DNA from: G963676655 sp963678305
GTDB lineage: Bacteria > Verrucomicrobiota > Lentisphaeria > Victivallales > Victivallaceae
Length of the DNA: 64,000 nucleotides
Assembly: GCA_963678305.2 (NCBI GenBank)
Contig: CAXXVV010000013.1
Coordinates: 186,001-250,000 of the forward strand
Direction of reading: 5' to 3'
Position numbers and translations under genes: made by a program
The notes under the pieces: model-generated
The model's database searches: none
Told to the model about the DNA's origin: nothing
What the model saw: only the letters and a program-made list of their open reading frames with translations
Shown: positions 17,490 to 26,546 of the stretch, piece by piece
Layout: each line of letters begins with the position of its first letter
Position numbering within the stretch: position 1 is the first letter of the stretch

Positions 17490-19769
17490 TCAGAACCAGC
17501 GACGGAGCCAGGAGCGAATGCCGCGGTTGGCGCTGACCATGATCAGCGGTTTCGGGCATTTTTCTGCCACTTCCTCCGGCAGAGTACCGCGAAAGACATG
17601 ACTGAGCAGCGGTTTTTGCGAGGCGCCGATAACTACCATATCGTAGCTTTCCGATTCATCCAGAATGGCTTGCCTGACGTCTTTGCCGGGAATGCTTTTT
17701 GCGGATAAATTTGATTCCTGAACATCATAATTGGAAAAATCCCGGTTCAGCAGCGAGGCCGGATCAAATGGTTTATCGCCGGTGATTACACTGAACAACG
17801 TTATTTGGGTATCGCTGCCGGAAGCCAGCATCAGGGCGGTTTCAAGCGCCAGGGCGCTGTTGGGGCCGCCGGCGACCGGAACCAGGATGTTTTTGTAGTC
17901 GCTGTTATTGCAGTTTTTCATAATAATGACGTCGCACGGGGCAGATTCCAACAGCGGGTCCACTGTACTGCCGATTGAAAACAGACCGCCGCCCGGTTTG
18001 CCGTGCCAGCCCATGATCAGCATATTTACTTTCTTTTCCCGCAAGGCGGTTATGATACCCCGGGCCACATTGCGGCAGTAACGCAAGGTGGTGCTGACGT
18101 GAAAATGTCCGCCAAGATAGAGGATCGTTTCCATGATCCCTTCCTTGCCTTCCTGCTGATATTTTTCAGCGTCGCTGAGCAGAACCGCCTCCGGAACCGG
18201 AACCATGTGAATTAATTCAAGTGATGCCTTTCGGGAATTACATATCCGATAGGTATTTTTGACCAGTGACAATGCGTTTGCCGGATTGGCTACCGCCAGC
18301 ATGACCTTGAAGCCGCGCGGGACCGCCTCCGCCGCTTCCTCTTCAAATACATGCACGTCTTCGGCAATCGGCAAAGCATGGTGTTTGGAATAGACACGGT
18401 AAATCACGAATCCGGCGATAACCCATACCGCCGCAGTCACCAGGGCTATTATGCTGAAGTGATGCATGAATAAAACCATGCCGACCTGACAGATTATTGC
18501 CAGTATCGGGAACAACGGAAATAGCGGCATCAGATAACCGTAGGTGAGCTCGTCCCGCATACTCCGGCGGATCTTGATTACACTCAGGTTTACCAGAAAG
18601 AACAGGATGATAAACATCATACTGGCGCTGGCCGCCACCTGCATGATCGGCAGGAGCGCGGCAAGTGAAATGACGATAGCTCCGGTCATCAACAGGGCGA
18701 CCCATGGCGTTTTTCTGGCCTTGGAAATCAGTGAAAACGCCGACGGCAGCATCCGGTCGCGTCCCAGCGCGTAAGCCGCGCGGGTGCCGGAATATATCGT
18801 TGCGTTGAGCGCTGAGGTACTGGAAAAGATAACCGCCAGAGTCAGCAGGAGATTGGCGTATGGCATCATCCTGCCGATCGCCGCCCGGAAGCCTTCCTCG
18901 TTGAAGCTGCCGATCCATTGCCAGGGCGCGACAATGTGACCGTTCAATTTCAGTTCAGGAGAGGCTTTGACTGCGACAATGGTTGCAAAGGTGACCAGCA
19001 CATACGTGATCGTTACGATCATAACCGAAAACAGCATGGCTTTCGGCAGGTTCTTTTTGGGTTCGATTACCTCGTCTCCGGCCTGCGCGATTACTTCGTA
19101 ACCCTCGAACGCTACATAGATTATCCCCATGGTCACCAGTAGTTTGGTCCAGCCGTGAGGCATGAAGTCGGCAAAGTTGCTGACCCGGTCCGGGTGATTA
19201 ATGGCTACCCATACGCCCATGACGCCGATGATCAGCATGAACAAGGTTTGTCCGAGGGTAACCAGTGCGCCGATCTTACCGGTTTCCGAGGCTCCCCGGT
19301 AATTGATGAAGATGAACAGCAGGGCCGCCAGAACTGCCACTACCTTGACGATCAGGCTGAACGCGGTTTCGGATATATCGAGTTTCAGCCAGGTATGGAG
19401 AATAAAGCGCATTGTGTAGAGCGAGAAAGTCATGGCGTACATCGCTCCGGCAACGCTGGAGGCGAACCATTCCATCCACCCCGCGATAAAACTGGTTTGT
19501 CGTCCGAACCCGATTCTCGCGAAGTTGTAAGCTCCCCCGGCTTTGGGGATAGCTGAACTCAGTTCGGCATAGCTCATCGCGGTAAATAATGCGACCAAGC
19601 CGTTCAGGACGAATGTCAGCAACAGTCCTCCCGGACCAACGATCCCGATACAACTGCCGATACCGAGAAATACCCCAGCGCCAATCATCATGCCCAGTCC
19701 CATCATGGTAACGTGGAACAGGTTGAGATCGCGGGACAGCTCTGAATGAACCTCAGACCTCGTCGTCAT
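17490..19769 (-). CDS. APC-family amino acid permease fused to two universal stress (USP) domains
   Basis: 759 residues. Residues ~15-465 hold about 12 hydrophobic segments with the APC signature in helix 1 (MMIGAGVFLGIGS) and a second conserved block (AFEGYEVIAQAGDEVIEPKKN). Residues ~480-610 and ~625-755 are two UspA-like domains; the second ends in the ATP-loop pattern GASQKPLLSHVFRGTLPEEV. Such fusions are known in cation/amino-acid transporters, where the USP pair is thought to sense nucleotides at the cytoplasmic face. AGGAGAAG precedes the ATG. The start overlaps by 17 bases the end of a small membrane-protein gene (19753-19917), so the two are co-translated. Confidence 0.9.
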   Translation of the reverse strand: MTTRSEVHSELSRDLNLFHVTMMGLGMMIGAGVFLGIGSCIGIVGPGGLLLTFVLNGLVALFTAMSYAELSSAIPKAGGAYNFARIGFGRQTSFIAGWMEWFASSVAGAMYAMTFSLYTMRFILHTWLKLDISETAFSLIVKVVAVLAALLFIFINYRGASETGKIGALVTLGQTLFMLIIGVMGVWVAINHPDRVSNFADFMPHGWTKLLVTMGIIYVAFEGYEVIAQAGDEVIEPKKNLPKAMLFSVMIVTITYVLVTFATIVAVKASPELKLNGHIVAPWQWIGSFNEEGFRAAIGRMMPYANLLLTLAVIFSSTSALNATIYSGTRAAYALGRDRMLPSAFSLISKARKTPWVALLMTGAIVISLAALLPIMQVAASASMMFIILFFLVNLSVIKIRRSMRDELTYGYLMPLFPLFPILAIICQVGMVLFMHHFSIIALVTAAVWVIAGFVIYRVYSKHHALPIAEDVHVFEEEAAEAVPRGFKVMLAVANPANALSLVKNTYRICNSRKASLELIHMVPVPEAVLLSDAEKYQQEGKEGIMETILYLGGHFHVSTTLRYCRNVARGIITALREKKVNMLIMGWHGKPGGGLFSIGSTVDPLLESAPCDVIIMKNCNNSDYKNILVPVAGGPNSALALETALMLASGSDTQITLFSVITGDKPFDPASLLNRDFSNYDVQESNLSAKSIPGKDVRQAILDESESYDMVVIGASQKPLLSHVFRGTLPEEVAEKCPKPLIMVSANRGIRSWLRRWF

Positions 19770-19917
19770 TCCGCTTCTCCTTGATGATTTCCCGCGCGGT
19801 GCGTTCGCCGCTGCGGTGCAGATGATTAATAATGCGGCAGCTCCAGGCTACCAAAAATATTATAGCCCCCAGCGCCACTACCAGAATTGTCAACCCTGCT
19901 ACTGCGTCATTATTCAT
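19753..19917 (-). CDS. Small single-span membrane protein overlapping the APC permease gene
   Basis: 54-residue frame from ATG 19917 with GGAAACGT directly upstream: a short N-terminus, one hydrophobic span (VAGLTILVVALGAIIFLVAW) and a basic/charged tail with RSGERTAREIIKEKRNDDEV. Its stop lies 17 bases inside the permease gene, which supports real translation and coupling. It resembles small auxiliary subunits that accompany transporters; function unknown. Confidence 0.65.
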   Translation of the reverse strand: MNNDAVAGLTILVVALGAIIFLVAWSCRIINHLHRSGERTAREIIKEKRNDDEV

Positions 19918-20226
19918 TACGTTTCCTGTTTATGGTAAATTTTCATAACATACAAATATAGCCATATAAGAATAGCGTATTTTTTGCCTCTGGCAAGTTA
20001 AAATTGCAGATAAATGCGTTGGTTTTTTTCCACTAAGCTCAAAATTTTTTATTCCAACACTGGATAAAGCCCGGATTTGTTATATATTTACTTGTTAGTG
20101 GAGAGTGATGCCACGCACTATGGTTGAATAGTTGAGAGTAATTAGTTGTGAGTTTAGAGAATTGTCATACCTGGTATTACTAATTTCTAATTACTGATTC
20201 CTGATTACTTAAGTTTTGGAGTATTT
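19918..20226. other. Intergenic region (divergent)
   Basis: 309 bases of AT-rich sequence between the leftward transporter pair and the rightward PtsN-like gene. It must hold both promoters, but I see no convincing box pair; several TAATTA/TTACT-type near repeats (20140-20215) are low-complexity. No gene seen. Confidence 0.4.
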
Positions 20227-20682
20227 ATGAAATTTGATTTTGTTGATTTCCTGCCGGAAAAAAATATAATTTGCCTGAAAAGCGCCAATAAAAAAGATGC
20301 GATCAGGGAGCTGGTGGATTTCGCGGCCGAAAGCGGCGGCTATGACGGTATGACGGCTTTGAAAGCGGTAATGGAGCGTGAAAGTCATCTCTCGACCGGC
20401 CTCGGCAATAAAGTTGCCTTGCCGCACGCCAGGATTCCCGGTTTGCCGCAACCACAGGTGGTTATCGGGCTCTGCGACACGCCGGTTTCTGATTATGAAT
20501 GCCTTGACAACCAACCGGTGGAGATCATTATCCTGATCGTTTCAGACGAATCGGACCATAACCGTTATTTGTCGATTCTGAAAAGCGTATCAAACAATCT
20601 CCTGACCAACAAACCTCTGATTGATAAACTTATATCATCCCGCAACCAGCCGGAACGCTTCATTTCCTTGTTGCAGGAATAA
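20227..20682 (+). CDS. PTS EIIA domain protein, nitrogen-regulatory (PtsN-like) type
   Basis: 151 residues, the usual length for a free-standing EIIA(Ntr)/fructose-type domain. The phosphorylatable His is in the conserved block GLGNKVALPHARIPG (about residue 66), preceded by the family's ERE-like segment (VMERESHLSTGLGN). GGAGTATTT gives a good ribosome site. It would accept phosphate from an HPr-like protein and act as a regulatory switch on transporters or kinases; no EI, HPr or EIIB/C is nearby, so a regulatory rather than sugar-uptake role is likely. It is followed by two tiny membrane proteins and a Na+:solute symporter that it could regulate. Confidence 0.9.
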   Translation: MKFDFVDFLPEKNIICLKSANKKDAIRELVDFAAESGGYDGMTALKAVMERESHLSTGLGNKVALPHARIPGLPQPQVVIGLCDTPVSDYECLDNQPVEIIILIVSDESDHNRYLSILKSVSNNLLTNKPLIDKLISSRNQPERFISLLQE

Positions 20683-20709
20683 TTTTTCTGTTTCCGGGGG
20701 GAGGCGAAA

Positions 20710-20895
20710 ATGTTTATTCTAAAAATAATAATAATCTTTTATTGTGTTCTGGTCTTTGACGTTGATCTGTTTTATTCGGTAAAAGATGATCAAGAGTTAA
20801 GATCATGGAAAAAATATTACATTGGCAGGATTATTATTCATGCGCTTCTTGCTCTTTATGTTGTTATTCTTCTGATATATCATTGGGGAGGATAA
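20710..20895 (+). CDS. Small membrane protein, two spans
   Basis: 61 residues with a strong ribosome site (GGGGAGG, five bases before ATG). Two hydrophobic segments (ILKIIIIFYCVLVFDV and GRIIIHALLALYVVILLIY) flank a charged loop (SVKDDQELRSWKKYY). It begins 27 bases after the PtsN-like gene and its stop directly abuts the next small gene. No family recognised; the good translation signals and tight packing argue it is real. Confidence 0.65.
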   Translation: MFILKIIIIFYCVLVFDVDLFYSVKDDQELRSWKKYYIGRIIIHALLALYVVILLIYHWGG

Positions 20896-21036
20896 ATGAC
20901 TGATTATACGTTCACATGCCTGTTATTTTTGATTTACTTCTCCTGGCAAATAAAAATACACCATAAACGAAAAAAATTATTGACAGGACTGAATATAATT
21001 GCATTGATATTTTCCATAATCCTGCTTTTCTTATGA
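20896..21036 (+). CDS. Small membrane protein, two spans
   Basis: 46-residue frame starting immediately after the previous stop, with GGGGAGGAT in the end of the preceding gene as ribosome site. Two hydrophobic stretches (YTFTCLLFLIYFSW and GLNIIALIFSIILLFL) are separated by a basic segment (KIHHKRKKLL). Likely a translationally coupled partner of the 61-residue protein. Function unknown. Confidence 0.6.
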   Translation: MTDYTFTCLLFLIYFSWQIKIHHKRKKLLTGLNIIALIFSIILLFL

Positions 21037-21477
21037 TTTTGCGTCTGAACCGTTCATAAATAGTGGCATTTTTAAAGGTTATTAATTTTTTTGTTTTTAT
21101 TAATTCTTTTGTTGTTAGCTGTTTATGTATTTTTATTAAATCAAGTGATGATTAAATTTTATTAAATTTTAAATTATCTAACGCAAAGAAAATGACGTAT
21201 CCCCGCTGGTCGCCAGACCGGCACACGGTAAAAGTATGAATTGTCTTCACCCTGTTATATCATTCATTACTGATAGTATTTTGTTTTTTGACCATTCTTC
21301 AGACGGTAGACTGTTATTACCTATGTGAAAACAGTTTTTGCACTTCATTTCAGATTTTAATCAGCGTCCGCTGTTTTATCGGGCTTAAAGTAAAATAACC
21401 TTTCAGTTTGCGGATGAAGTCTTGTCTTTAATCCGGCCTTTGATATAGCCATATCTCGTTGAATTGTCAAAAAACAC
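21037..21477. other. Intergenic region, no gene seen
   Basis: About 440 AT-rich bases before the symporter promoter. The stretch 21060-21180 is low-complexity with repeated TTTTATTAAATT elements. I find no convincing reading frame, structured RNA or terminator hairpin. Confidence 0.4.
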
Positions 21478-21506
21478 TTGATAATATCGGACCGGGAATA
21501 TAGAAT
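21478..21506 (+). promoter_or_regulatory. Predicted promoter of symporter gene
   Basis: TTGATA (21478-21483) and TAGAAT (21501-21506) with a 17-base spacer, leaving a leader of about 75 bases before the ATG at 21589. Confidence 0.5.
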
Positions 21507-21588
21507 AATAAATAGAGTTATTGTTCGTTTATCGAATCACAGTTTCAGTCTGAACCTTTTTCATTATAAAGTCAACGGGAGCAGGATT

Positions 21589-23202
21589 ATGGATGCGGCG
21601 ATTACTATCATTTCATTTCTGGCGTTCACGGGTCTGGTTGGTTTAATCACCTGGCTGATTACCAGAAAAGACGACCACGAATCGAAAGACGGCTATTTTC
21701 TCGGAGGACGCAGTCTTACCTTTCCGCTGATCGCCGGGTCTCTGCTTTTAACGAACTTGTCGACCGAGCAGATGGTTGGTCTGAACGGCGCGGCATTTAA
21801 TGACGGTTTTTGCGTTATGGTCTGGGAAGTTGTCGCGGTTCTGGCACTGGTGGCTATGGCACTGTTTTTCCTGCCGCGTTTTCTGAAGAGCGGCGTTGCC
21901 ACGGTGCCGCAATATCTGGAAATCCGTTTCGATCATGGCACGCAGGTCATAACCAACCTCATTTTTCTGGTTGCCTATGCAGTGATCCTGCTGCCGATAA
22001 TTCTATATACCGGCGCGACCGGGATGATCGGAATCATGAATATTCAGGCGATAACCGGGATCGAATCGCAAACCGCCACTCTCTGGCTGATTGTCTGGGT
22101 GGTGGGGGTAATCGGGTCGATTTACGCATTATGGGGCGGGTTGCGTTCGGTTGCGGTTTCCGATACATTGAACGGCATCGGGCTGCTGGTCGGCGGTTTT
22201 ATGATTACTTTTTTCGCTTTGCAGATGCTTGGCGGCGACGGTGGATTTACAGAGGGCGTCAGCAAGTTGACCGAGATTAAAGGACGATTCAATTCGATTG
22301 GCGGGCCGAAGTCCTCGGTTCCGGTCAGCACCATATTCAGCGGTATTATGTTGTTGAATATGTTTTACTGGTGCACCAATCAGCAGATTATTCAGCGTAC
22401 TTTCGGAGCCAGTTCGCTGGCGGAAGGTCAGAAAGGCGTACTGCTTACCGGGACGTTGAAATTGTTCGGGCCGATGTATCTTGTGCTGCCGGGGATTATT
22501 GCTTACGCATTGTTTGCCAAACAGGGAATCAAAGCCGACCATGCCTATGGGACACTGGTCAACCGGGTGCTGCCGGCGCCGCTGACCGGTTTCTTCGCGG
22601 CGGTCATGATGGGGGCAATTCTTTCAAGTTTCAACTCCGCGCTAAACAGTACCTGTACGCTGTTCAGCCTGGGGCTGTATAAAAATGTCCTGAAAAAAGA
22701 CGCGACTGAGGAACAGGTTGTAAAATCGGGTAAATGGTTCGGGTTGTTTATGGCGCTTGCCGCGATGACCGTTGCCCCGCTGCTGGCGGATGTCGGTTCT
22801 ATTTTCGGCTATCTGCAAAAGATGAACGGGATTTATTTCATTCCGATTTTCGCGGTGGTAATTGTCGGAATGCTGACCAGGCGGGTGCCGCCTGTCGCCG
22901 CCAAGATCGGCCTTATTGCCGGGTTTGCAATCATCATTACCGGCTACTTTATTCCGCCGTTTAATATGATTGTCGAGCAGATGAATGATTTTCATTTTCT
23001 CGGTACGGTCTTCTGCTATCTGGTTATCCTGATGCTGATCATCGGTGAAATCAAACCGCGTGAGACTGAGTTCATTCAGGAAGACGCCAAAGCGGTCGAT
23101 ATGACTCCGTGGAAAAAAGCCAGGCTGGTCGGCGCTTTGCTGGTGGCGATTGTCCTAATGATTTATATCTTTTTCGCTGACTTTTCGGTTCTGGCTGCTT
23201 AA
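21589..23202 (+). CDS. Sodium:solute symporter (SSS family, SGLT-like)
   Basis: 537 residues from ATG 21589 (GGGAGCAGG upstream; the frame runs 37 codons further up but through the predicted promoter). Around 13-14 hydrophobic segments in the LeuT-fold order of SSS transporters; the first helix is followed by the family mark GYFLGGRSLTFPLIAGSLLLT and NLSTEQMVGLNG, and NQQIIQRTFGA lies at the start of helix 8, with SSFNSALNSTCTLFS as the later Na+-site helix. These patterns match SGLT-type sugar or polyol transporters, fitting the glycosidases upstream. Substrate is inference. Confidence 0.93.
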   Translation: MDAAITIISFLAFTGLVGLITWLITRKDDHESKDGYFLGGRSLTFPLIAGSLLLTNLSTEQMVGLNGAAFNDGFCVMVWEVVAVLALVAMALFFLPRFLKSGVATVPQYLEIRFDHGTQVITNLIFLVAYAVILLPIILYTGATGMIGIMNIQAITGIESQTATLWLIVWVVGVIGSIYALWGGLRSVAVSDTLNGIGLLVGGFMITFFALQMLGGDGGFTEGVSKLTEIKGRFNSIGGPKSSVPVSTIFSGIMLLNMFYWCTNQQIIQRTFGASSLAEGQKGVLLTGTLKLFGPMYLVLPGIIAYALFAKQGIKADHAYGTLVNRVLPAPLTGFFAAVMMGAILSSFNSALNSTCTLFSLGLYKNVLKKDATEEQVVKSGKWFGLFMALAAMTVAPLLADVGSIFGYLQKMNGIYFIPIFAVVIVGMLTRRVPPVAAKIGLIAGFAIIITGYFIPPFNMIVEQMNDFHFLGTVFCYLVILMLIIGEIKPRETEFIQEDAKAVDMTPWKKARLVGALLVAIVLMIYIFFADFSVLAA

Positions 23203-23266
23203 ACATTTTTGAGGAAAATTCTTTTCGATAGTCCTGTAAATTTCTGTTGATTCTCCAGCCCTGATG

Positions 23267-23338
23267 TTGACAAAACTTTTTTAGCGTATATATTTCCAAT
23301 ATAGAATATTTCTAAAATAGAAATATTTTAAATTGGAA
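23267..23338 (+). promoter_or_regulatory. MATE promoter with nested dyad operator
   Basis: TTGACA (23267-23272) and TATATT (23289-23294), 16-base spacer. A nested inverted repeat follows: outer arms TTCCAAT (23294-23300) and ATTGGAA (23332-23338), inner arms AATATTTCTA (23305-23314) and TAGAAATATT (23318-23327), with 4-base spacers on each side and a 3-base centre. All arms pair perfectly. It covers the start point and would suit a MarR-type dimer, such as the one encoded at 24795. Confidence 0.75.
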
Positions 23339-23385
23339 GTTTTTATGGTTTTGAAAATAAAAAAGCGGAAAATTGCAAATAAGAT

Positions 23386-24780
23386 ATGAGTAATAAAAAA
23401 GCATTATATACCCGAGGCTCTATCGGGGGAACGATGATTAAAACGGCGCTGGCAATGATCCCGGCCACGCTGGCGTTGTCCGGATACAATATTGCGGATA
23501 CCTATTTTGTTTCGCGGCTCGGAACGCTGCCGCTGGCGGCGATGGGATTTACTTTTCCGATGGTGATGCTGGTCGGTTGTATCTATCGCGGCCTGGCAAC
23601 CGGGGCGATGACTCCTTTGGCCCATGCCGTCGGCGGGAATAAAAACAGTAAAGCCGCGAAAGTGGTAAGTTCCGGCTTGCTGCTGGTTATGCTTTACGGC
23701 ATTATCGTCGGCTGCCTGGGATATTTTACCGCTAGTCCAATATTCTCGATTTTCGGGGCCGGAGGTGAAGTTATGCCGATGGTCATTGACTATATGGGGA
23801 TATGGTATCTCGGGAATTTTACCATTGCCATCGGCATGGTCTGCAACAACTTCCTGATCGCGATGGGGTCGACCCGGATGGCGAGTATGATGATGGTCGG
23901 GGGGATGCTCCTGAACGTTGTTCTCGATCCGCTGTTTATCTTTGGTCTGGGGCCGGTTCCGGCGATGGGGATCAAGGGGGCGGCGGCGGCTACGGTACTG
24001 TCGCAGTTGATCAGCGGGATCGTTATGCTGCTGGTACTGCATTATCGTTATCAACTGTTGACACTTAGTGTAATGCATTGGCGTTTGCTGAAAAGTGCCT
24101 GGAAAATCATTATACGGGTGGCGATACCGTCGACTATCGGCGCGTTGATGATGCCGATCGGTAACAGTGTCATTGTCAGGATAGTCGCCAGTTTCGGCGA
24201 TGATGTTGTTGCCGCCTGCGCCGCAGCCGGCAGGCTGGAGATGGTGGCGTTTGTTGTGCCGATGTCACTCGGGATATCGATGATTCCAATGATCGGCCAG
24301 AATTTCGGCGCCAAACGTTATGACCGGATCAACGGATGCCGGAGGTTCGCGATGCGGTTTGCCATTTTCTTTGAACTGTTCATGGCGCTGGTCTATTTTA
24401 TCATCGCGCCGTGGTTGTCCGGATTGTTTTCCAAAGACCCGAATGTTATTGAAGTGATGACGCTGTACCTGCGGATCATTCCGTTCGGGTTCGGGCTGAT
24501 GGAGGTTCACCGTTACTGCGGATTTGTTTATACCGGATGCAACAAACCGGCGGCCGCAGCGTGGTTGAATGCGTTGCGTTTGTTCGGGCTGCTGGTGCCG
24601 CTGTCACTGCTGGCACTGTACTTCGGATCATTGCACGGATTATTTGTTGCGCGTCTGGTTTCCGACGTTCTGGCCGGGGTGATCGGCATGTGGTTTGTCA
24701 GGCGGATGACCCTGGAGTTAAGCGGAGTCAAAATCAATAATTACAAGAGTGAAATAATGTCGCCGGACGCGGCGGCATGA
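23386..24780 (+). CDS. MATE-family efflux transporter
   Basis: 464 residues with 12 hydrophobic segments in two homologous halves. Family landmarks: an N-terminal GSIGGTMIKTALAMIPATLA helix followed by NIADTYFVSRLGT, which matches the MATE helix 1-2 region; the second half has the matching IIRVAIPSTIGALMMPIGNSV stretch and IGQNFGAKRYDRIN. It exports drugs or metabolites in exchange for Na+ or H+. The gene is preceded by a promoter with a nested dyad and followed after 14 bases by a MarR regulator, the standard pump-repressor arrangement. The ribosome site is weak. Confidence 0.93.
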   Translation: MSNKKALYTRGSIGGTMIKTALAMIPATLALSGYNIADTYFVSRLGTLPLAAMGFTFPMVMLVGCIYRGLATGAMTPLAHAVGGNKNSKAAKVVSSGLLLVMLYGIIVGCLGYFTASPIFSIFGAGGEVMPMVIDYMGIWYLGNFTIAIGMVCNNFLIAMGSTRMASMMMVGGMLLNVVLDPLFIFGLGPVPAMGIKGAAAATVLSQLISGIVMLLVLHYRYQLLTLSVMHWRLLKSAWKIIIRVAIPSTIGALMMPIGNSVIVRIVASFGDDVVAACAAAGRLEMVAFVVPMSLGISMIPMIGQNFGAKRYDRINGCRRFAMRFAIFFELFMALVYFIIAPWLSGLFSKDPNVIEVMTLYLRIIPFGFGLMEVHRYCGFVYTGCNKPAAAAWLNALRLFGLLVPLSLLALYFGSLHGLFVARLVSDVLAGVIGMWFVRRMTLELSGVKINNYKSEIMSPDAAA

Positions 24781-24794
24781 AAGGAGAAACTGTA

Positions 24795-25238
24795 ATGCTT
24801 GATCTTAACGATTTTTTCAGAATTCACGACAATATTGAACGGGTGCGGCGGCAATGCATTACTGATTACTGGGAGGAAATCAAGACCGATGACATTGTAG
24901 CCAAACTCAATGCCACGCAAAGAAAATATCTGTTTACGATCAAACAGCATGGTCCCTGTTCATTGCAGACGGTGATGCACTATACCGGATTTTCCTGTTC
25001 AGCGACGTCGACGGCGATTGATAAACTGGTCAGGATCGGCGCGGTGAACCGGGTGCGCAATGAAGATAACCGGCGCGAAATAATTGTCAGCCTCTCTTCT
25101 GAGATGGACGATCATTTCAAAAAAATTGAAGCATTGTTCCGCAAACGGGTATCGGCAGCTCTGTCTGATTGTTCTCCTGAAGAACTTGAGGTGATTCTCC
25201 AAGGCGCGAAAATCCTGCTGGATAAATTTACCGGATAG
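24795..25238 (+). CDS. MarR-family transcriptional regulator
   Basis: 147 residues from ATG 24795 (AAAGGAG upstream; an earlier ATG at 24777 overlaps the MATE stop). The winged helix-turn-helix runs from about residue 35: LNATQRKYLFTIKQHGPCSLQTVMHYTG, then SATSTAIDKLVRIGAVNRVRNEDNRREIIVSLS, with the conserved wing Asp-x-Arg (EDNRR). Co-transcribed with the MATE pump and very likely its repressor, binding the dyad at 23294-23338; the inducing ligand is unknown. Confidence 0.93.
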   Translation: MLDLNDFFRIHDNIERVRRQCITDYWEEIKTDDIVAKLNATQRKYLFTIKQHGPCSLQTVMHYTGFSCSATSTAIDKLVRIGAVNRVRNEDNRREIIVSLSSEMDDHFKKIEALFRKRVSAALSDCSPEELEVILQGAKILLDKFTG

Positions 25239-25367
25239 AGCCAGACTGCTTGTAAGCATTATAAAAAGCTTGTAATTGTGAAAGATTAGGGGAGCGAATA
25301 AAGTGGGCTTATCAGAACATGAAGTGGTTAAAAATAGTAAGGAAACTCTAGCTCGGGATGAACTAAT

Positions 25368-25395
25368 TTGACAAATCCCTTTCGTATATTATATT
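25368..25395 (+). promoter_or_regulatory. Predicted promoter
   Basis: TTGACA (25368-25373) and TATATT (25390-25395), 16-base spacer, 35 bases before the secreted zinc-finger-like gene. Confidence 0.55.
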
Positions 25396-25430
25396 TTTAG
25401 AGACTACAGAAATAATAAGAGAGGGTTGTT

Positions 25431-26546
25431 ATGGCTAAGTTTGTATTAATATTTTTCTTTATCCTGTCGTTAGCTTCCTATTGCGATACAGATGCTATAT
25501 CGACAACTTATGTAACCGTAAAATGCAGATATTGTAATGGGACTGGAGAAGTAAAAAAAAGAGACTCCCAAGTCAATAGACTTGGTTCAAAATATAAACG
25601 ATGTTATCATTGCCAAGGAAAAGGCCGTGTTGTTATTAAAAAAGAGGTACCAGTAAAAACAGTTAAAAAAAATAAGCCTGTCAAGACCTTGGATAAATTA
25701 CCTCCGGAATTGCAAGAGATAAAAAAAGAATATAGAGCAGCGCTAAGAAAACTACGGGCATTAATTGCTAAGCGGCGATTTACCGGAGGTGTTGTAATGC
25801 CTAAGCTGGAAGAAAAAATTAAACTTGCCGAAAAAGAAGTAAATAAGATTAGACAAAAAGAACAAGCGTATTATAATAAACAAAAAAAAGAAGTGACGCA
25901 AAAAAAAGAAGGCTCTAAGGATATTACTGATCTTTCGCCTGAAGAACTTTGGAATAATTCAGGGGGGGAAGTGATGAAAAATAATGTAACCTTTACGACT
26001 GCTCAGCTGGAAGAAAACAAGAGCCTGCAAGCCTTTAAAGACATCAATTTTGAGGATTCAATAGAAGTTGTTATATATAAAATTAAGCAGCATAAAGATA
26101 TATCTTTTAATAATGTACCCCCCAGTAAAAAATACATTTTTTGTGATTCGCAATTTGCTGGAAGCCCGTGTGAAATTTATTTTGCATTTAACGATACATA
26201 TAAACTTGTTAAAATTAATATATCGCTTCCCGAACAGTCAGCGTCTTATTATAATACATCGATAAAAGACAACTGGCAAAAGTTACACGATATTGCTGTA
26301 GCCAGGTTTGGTAAACCAAATTCTTTTTTTGGGTTTCCATCTTTATTTCGTAATAACCAAGGCTATGTTCAGTACGGAAGTAAGTGGGGATTAAAATATA
26401 AAACTGTTTCAACAGGGATATGTTGTTCAGATTATAAATACTATCCTATTCTTATGATTACATATATCAAACACGTCATTCAGGAGCTAGAAAAAGAAGA
26501 AGCTCAAAAGGCTGCTGCCAAGGCTAAAGCCGTAAAAGCACTATAA
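25431..26546 (+). CDS. Secreted protein with DnaJ-type CxxCxGxG motif, unknown function
   Basis: 371 residues. N-terminal signal peptide (KFVLIFFFILSLASYC, possible lipobox-like Cys at ~17). Directly after it is one DnaJ-like zinc-binding pair: CRYCNGTGEV and CYHCQGKGRV about 25 residues apart. A lysine-rich coiled-coil-prone region (~80-165) follows, then a C-terminal alpha/beta domain (~185-350) that resembles small periplasmic domains found in Lentisphaerae and Verrucomicrobia but which I cannot name. Lower GC and Lys-rich codon use than neighbours hint at transfer. GAGAGGG gives the ribosome site. It stands alone with its own promoter; function unknown, perhaps an envelope protein-folding or metal-binding role. 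Confidence 0.75.
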   Translation: MAKFVLIFFFILSLASYCDTDAISTTYVTVKCRYCNGTGEVKKRDSQVNRLGSKYKRCYHCQGKGRVVIKKEVPVKTVKKNKPVKTLDKLPPELQEIKKEYRAALRKLRALIAKRRFTGGVVMPKLEEKIKLAEKEVNKIRQKEQAYYNKQKKEVTQKKEGSKDITDLSPEELWNNSGGEVMKNNVTFTTAQLEENKSLQAFKDINFEDSIEVVIYKIKQHKDISFNNVPPSKKYIFCDSQFAGSPCEIYFAFNDTYKLVKINISLPEQSASYYNTSIKDNWQKLHDIAVARFGKPNSFFGFPSLFRNNQGYVQYGSKWGLKYKTVSTGICCSDYKYYPILMITYIKHVIQELEKEEAQKAAAKAKAVKAL

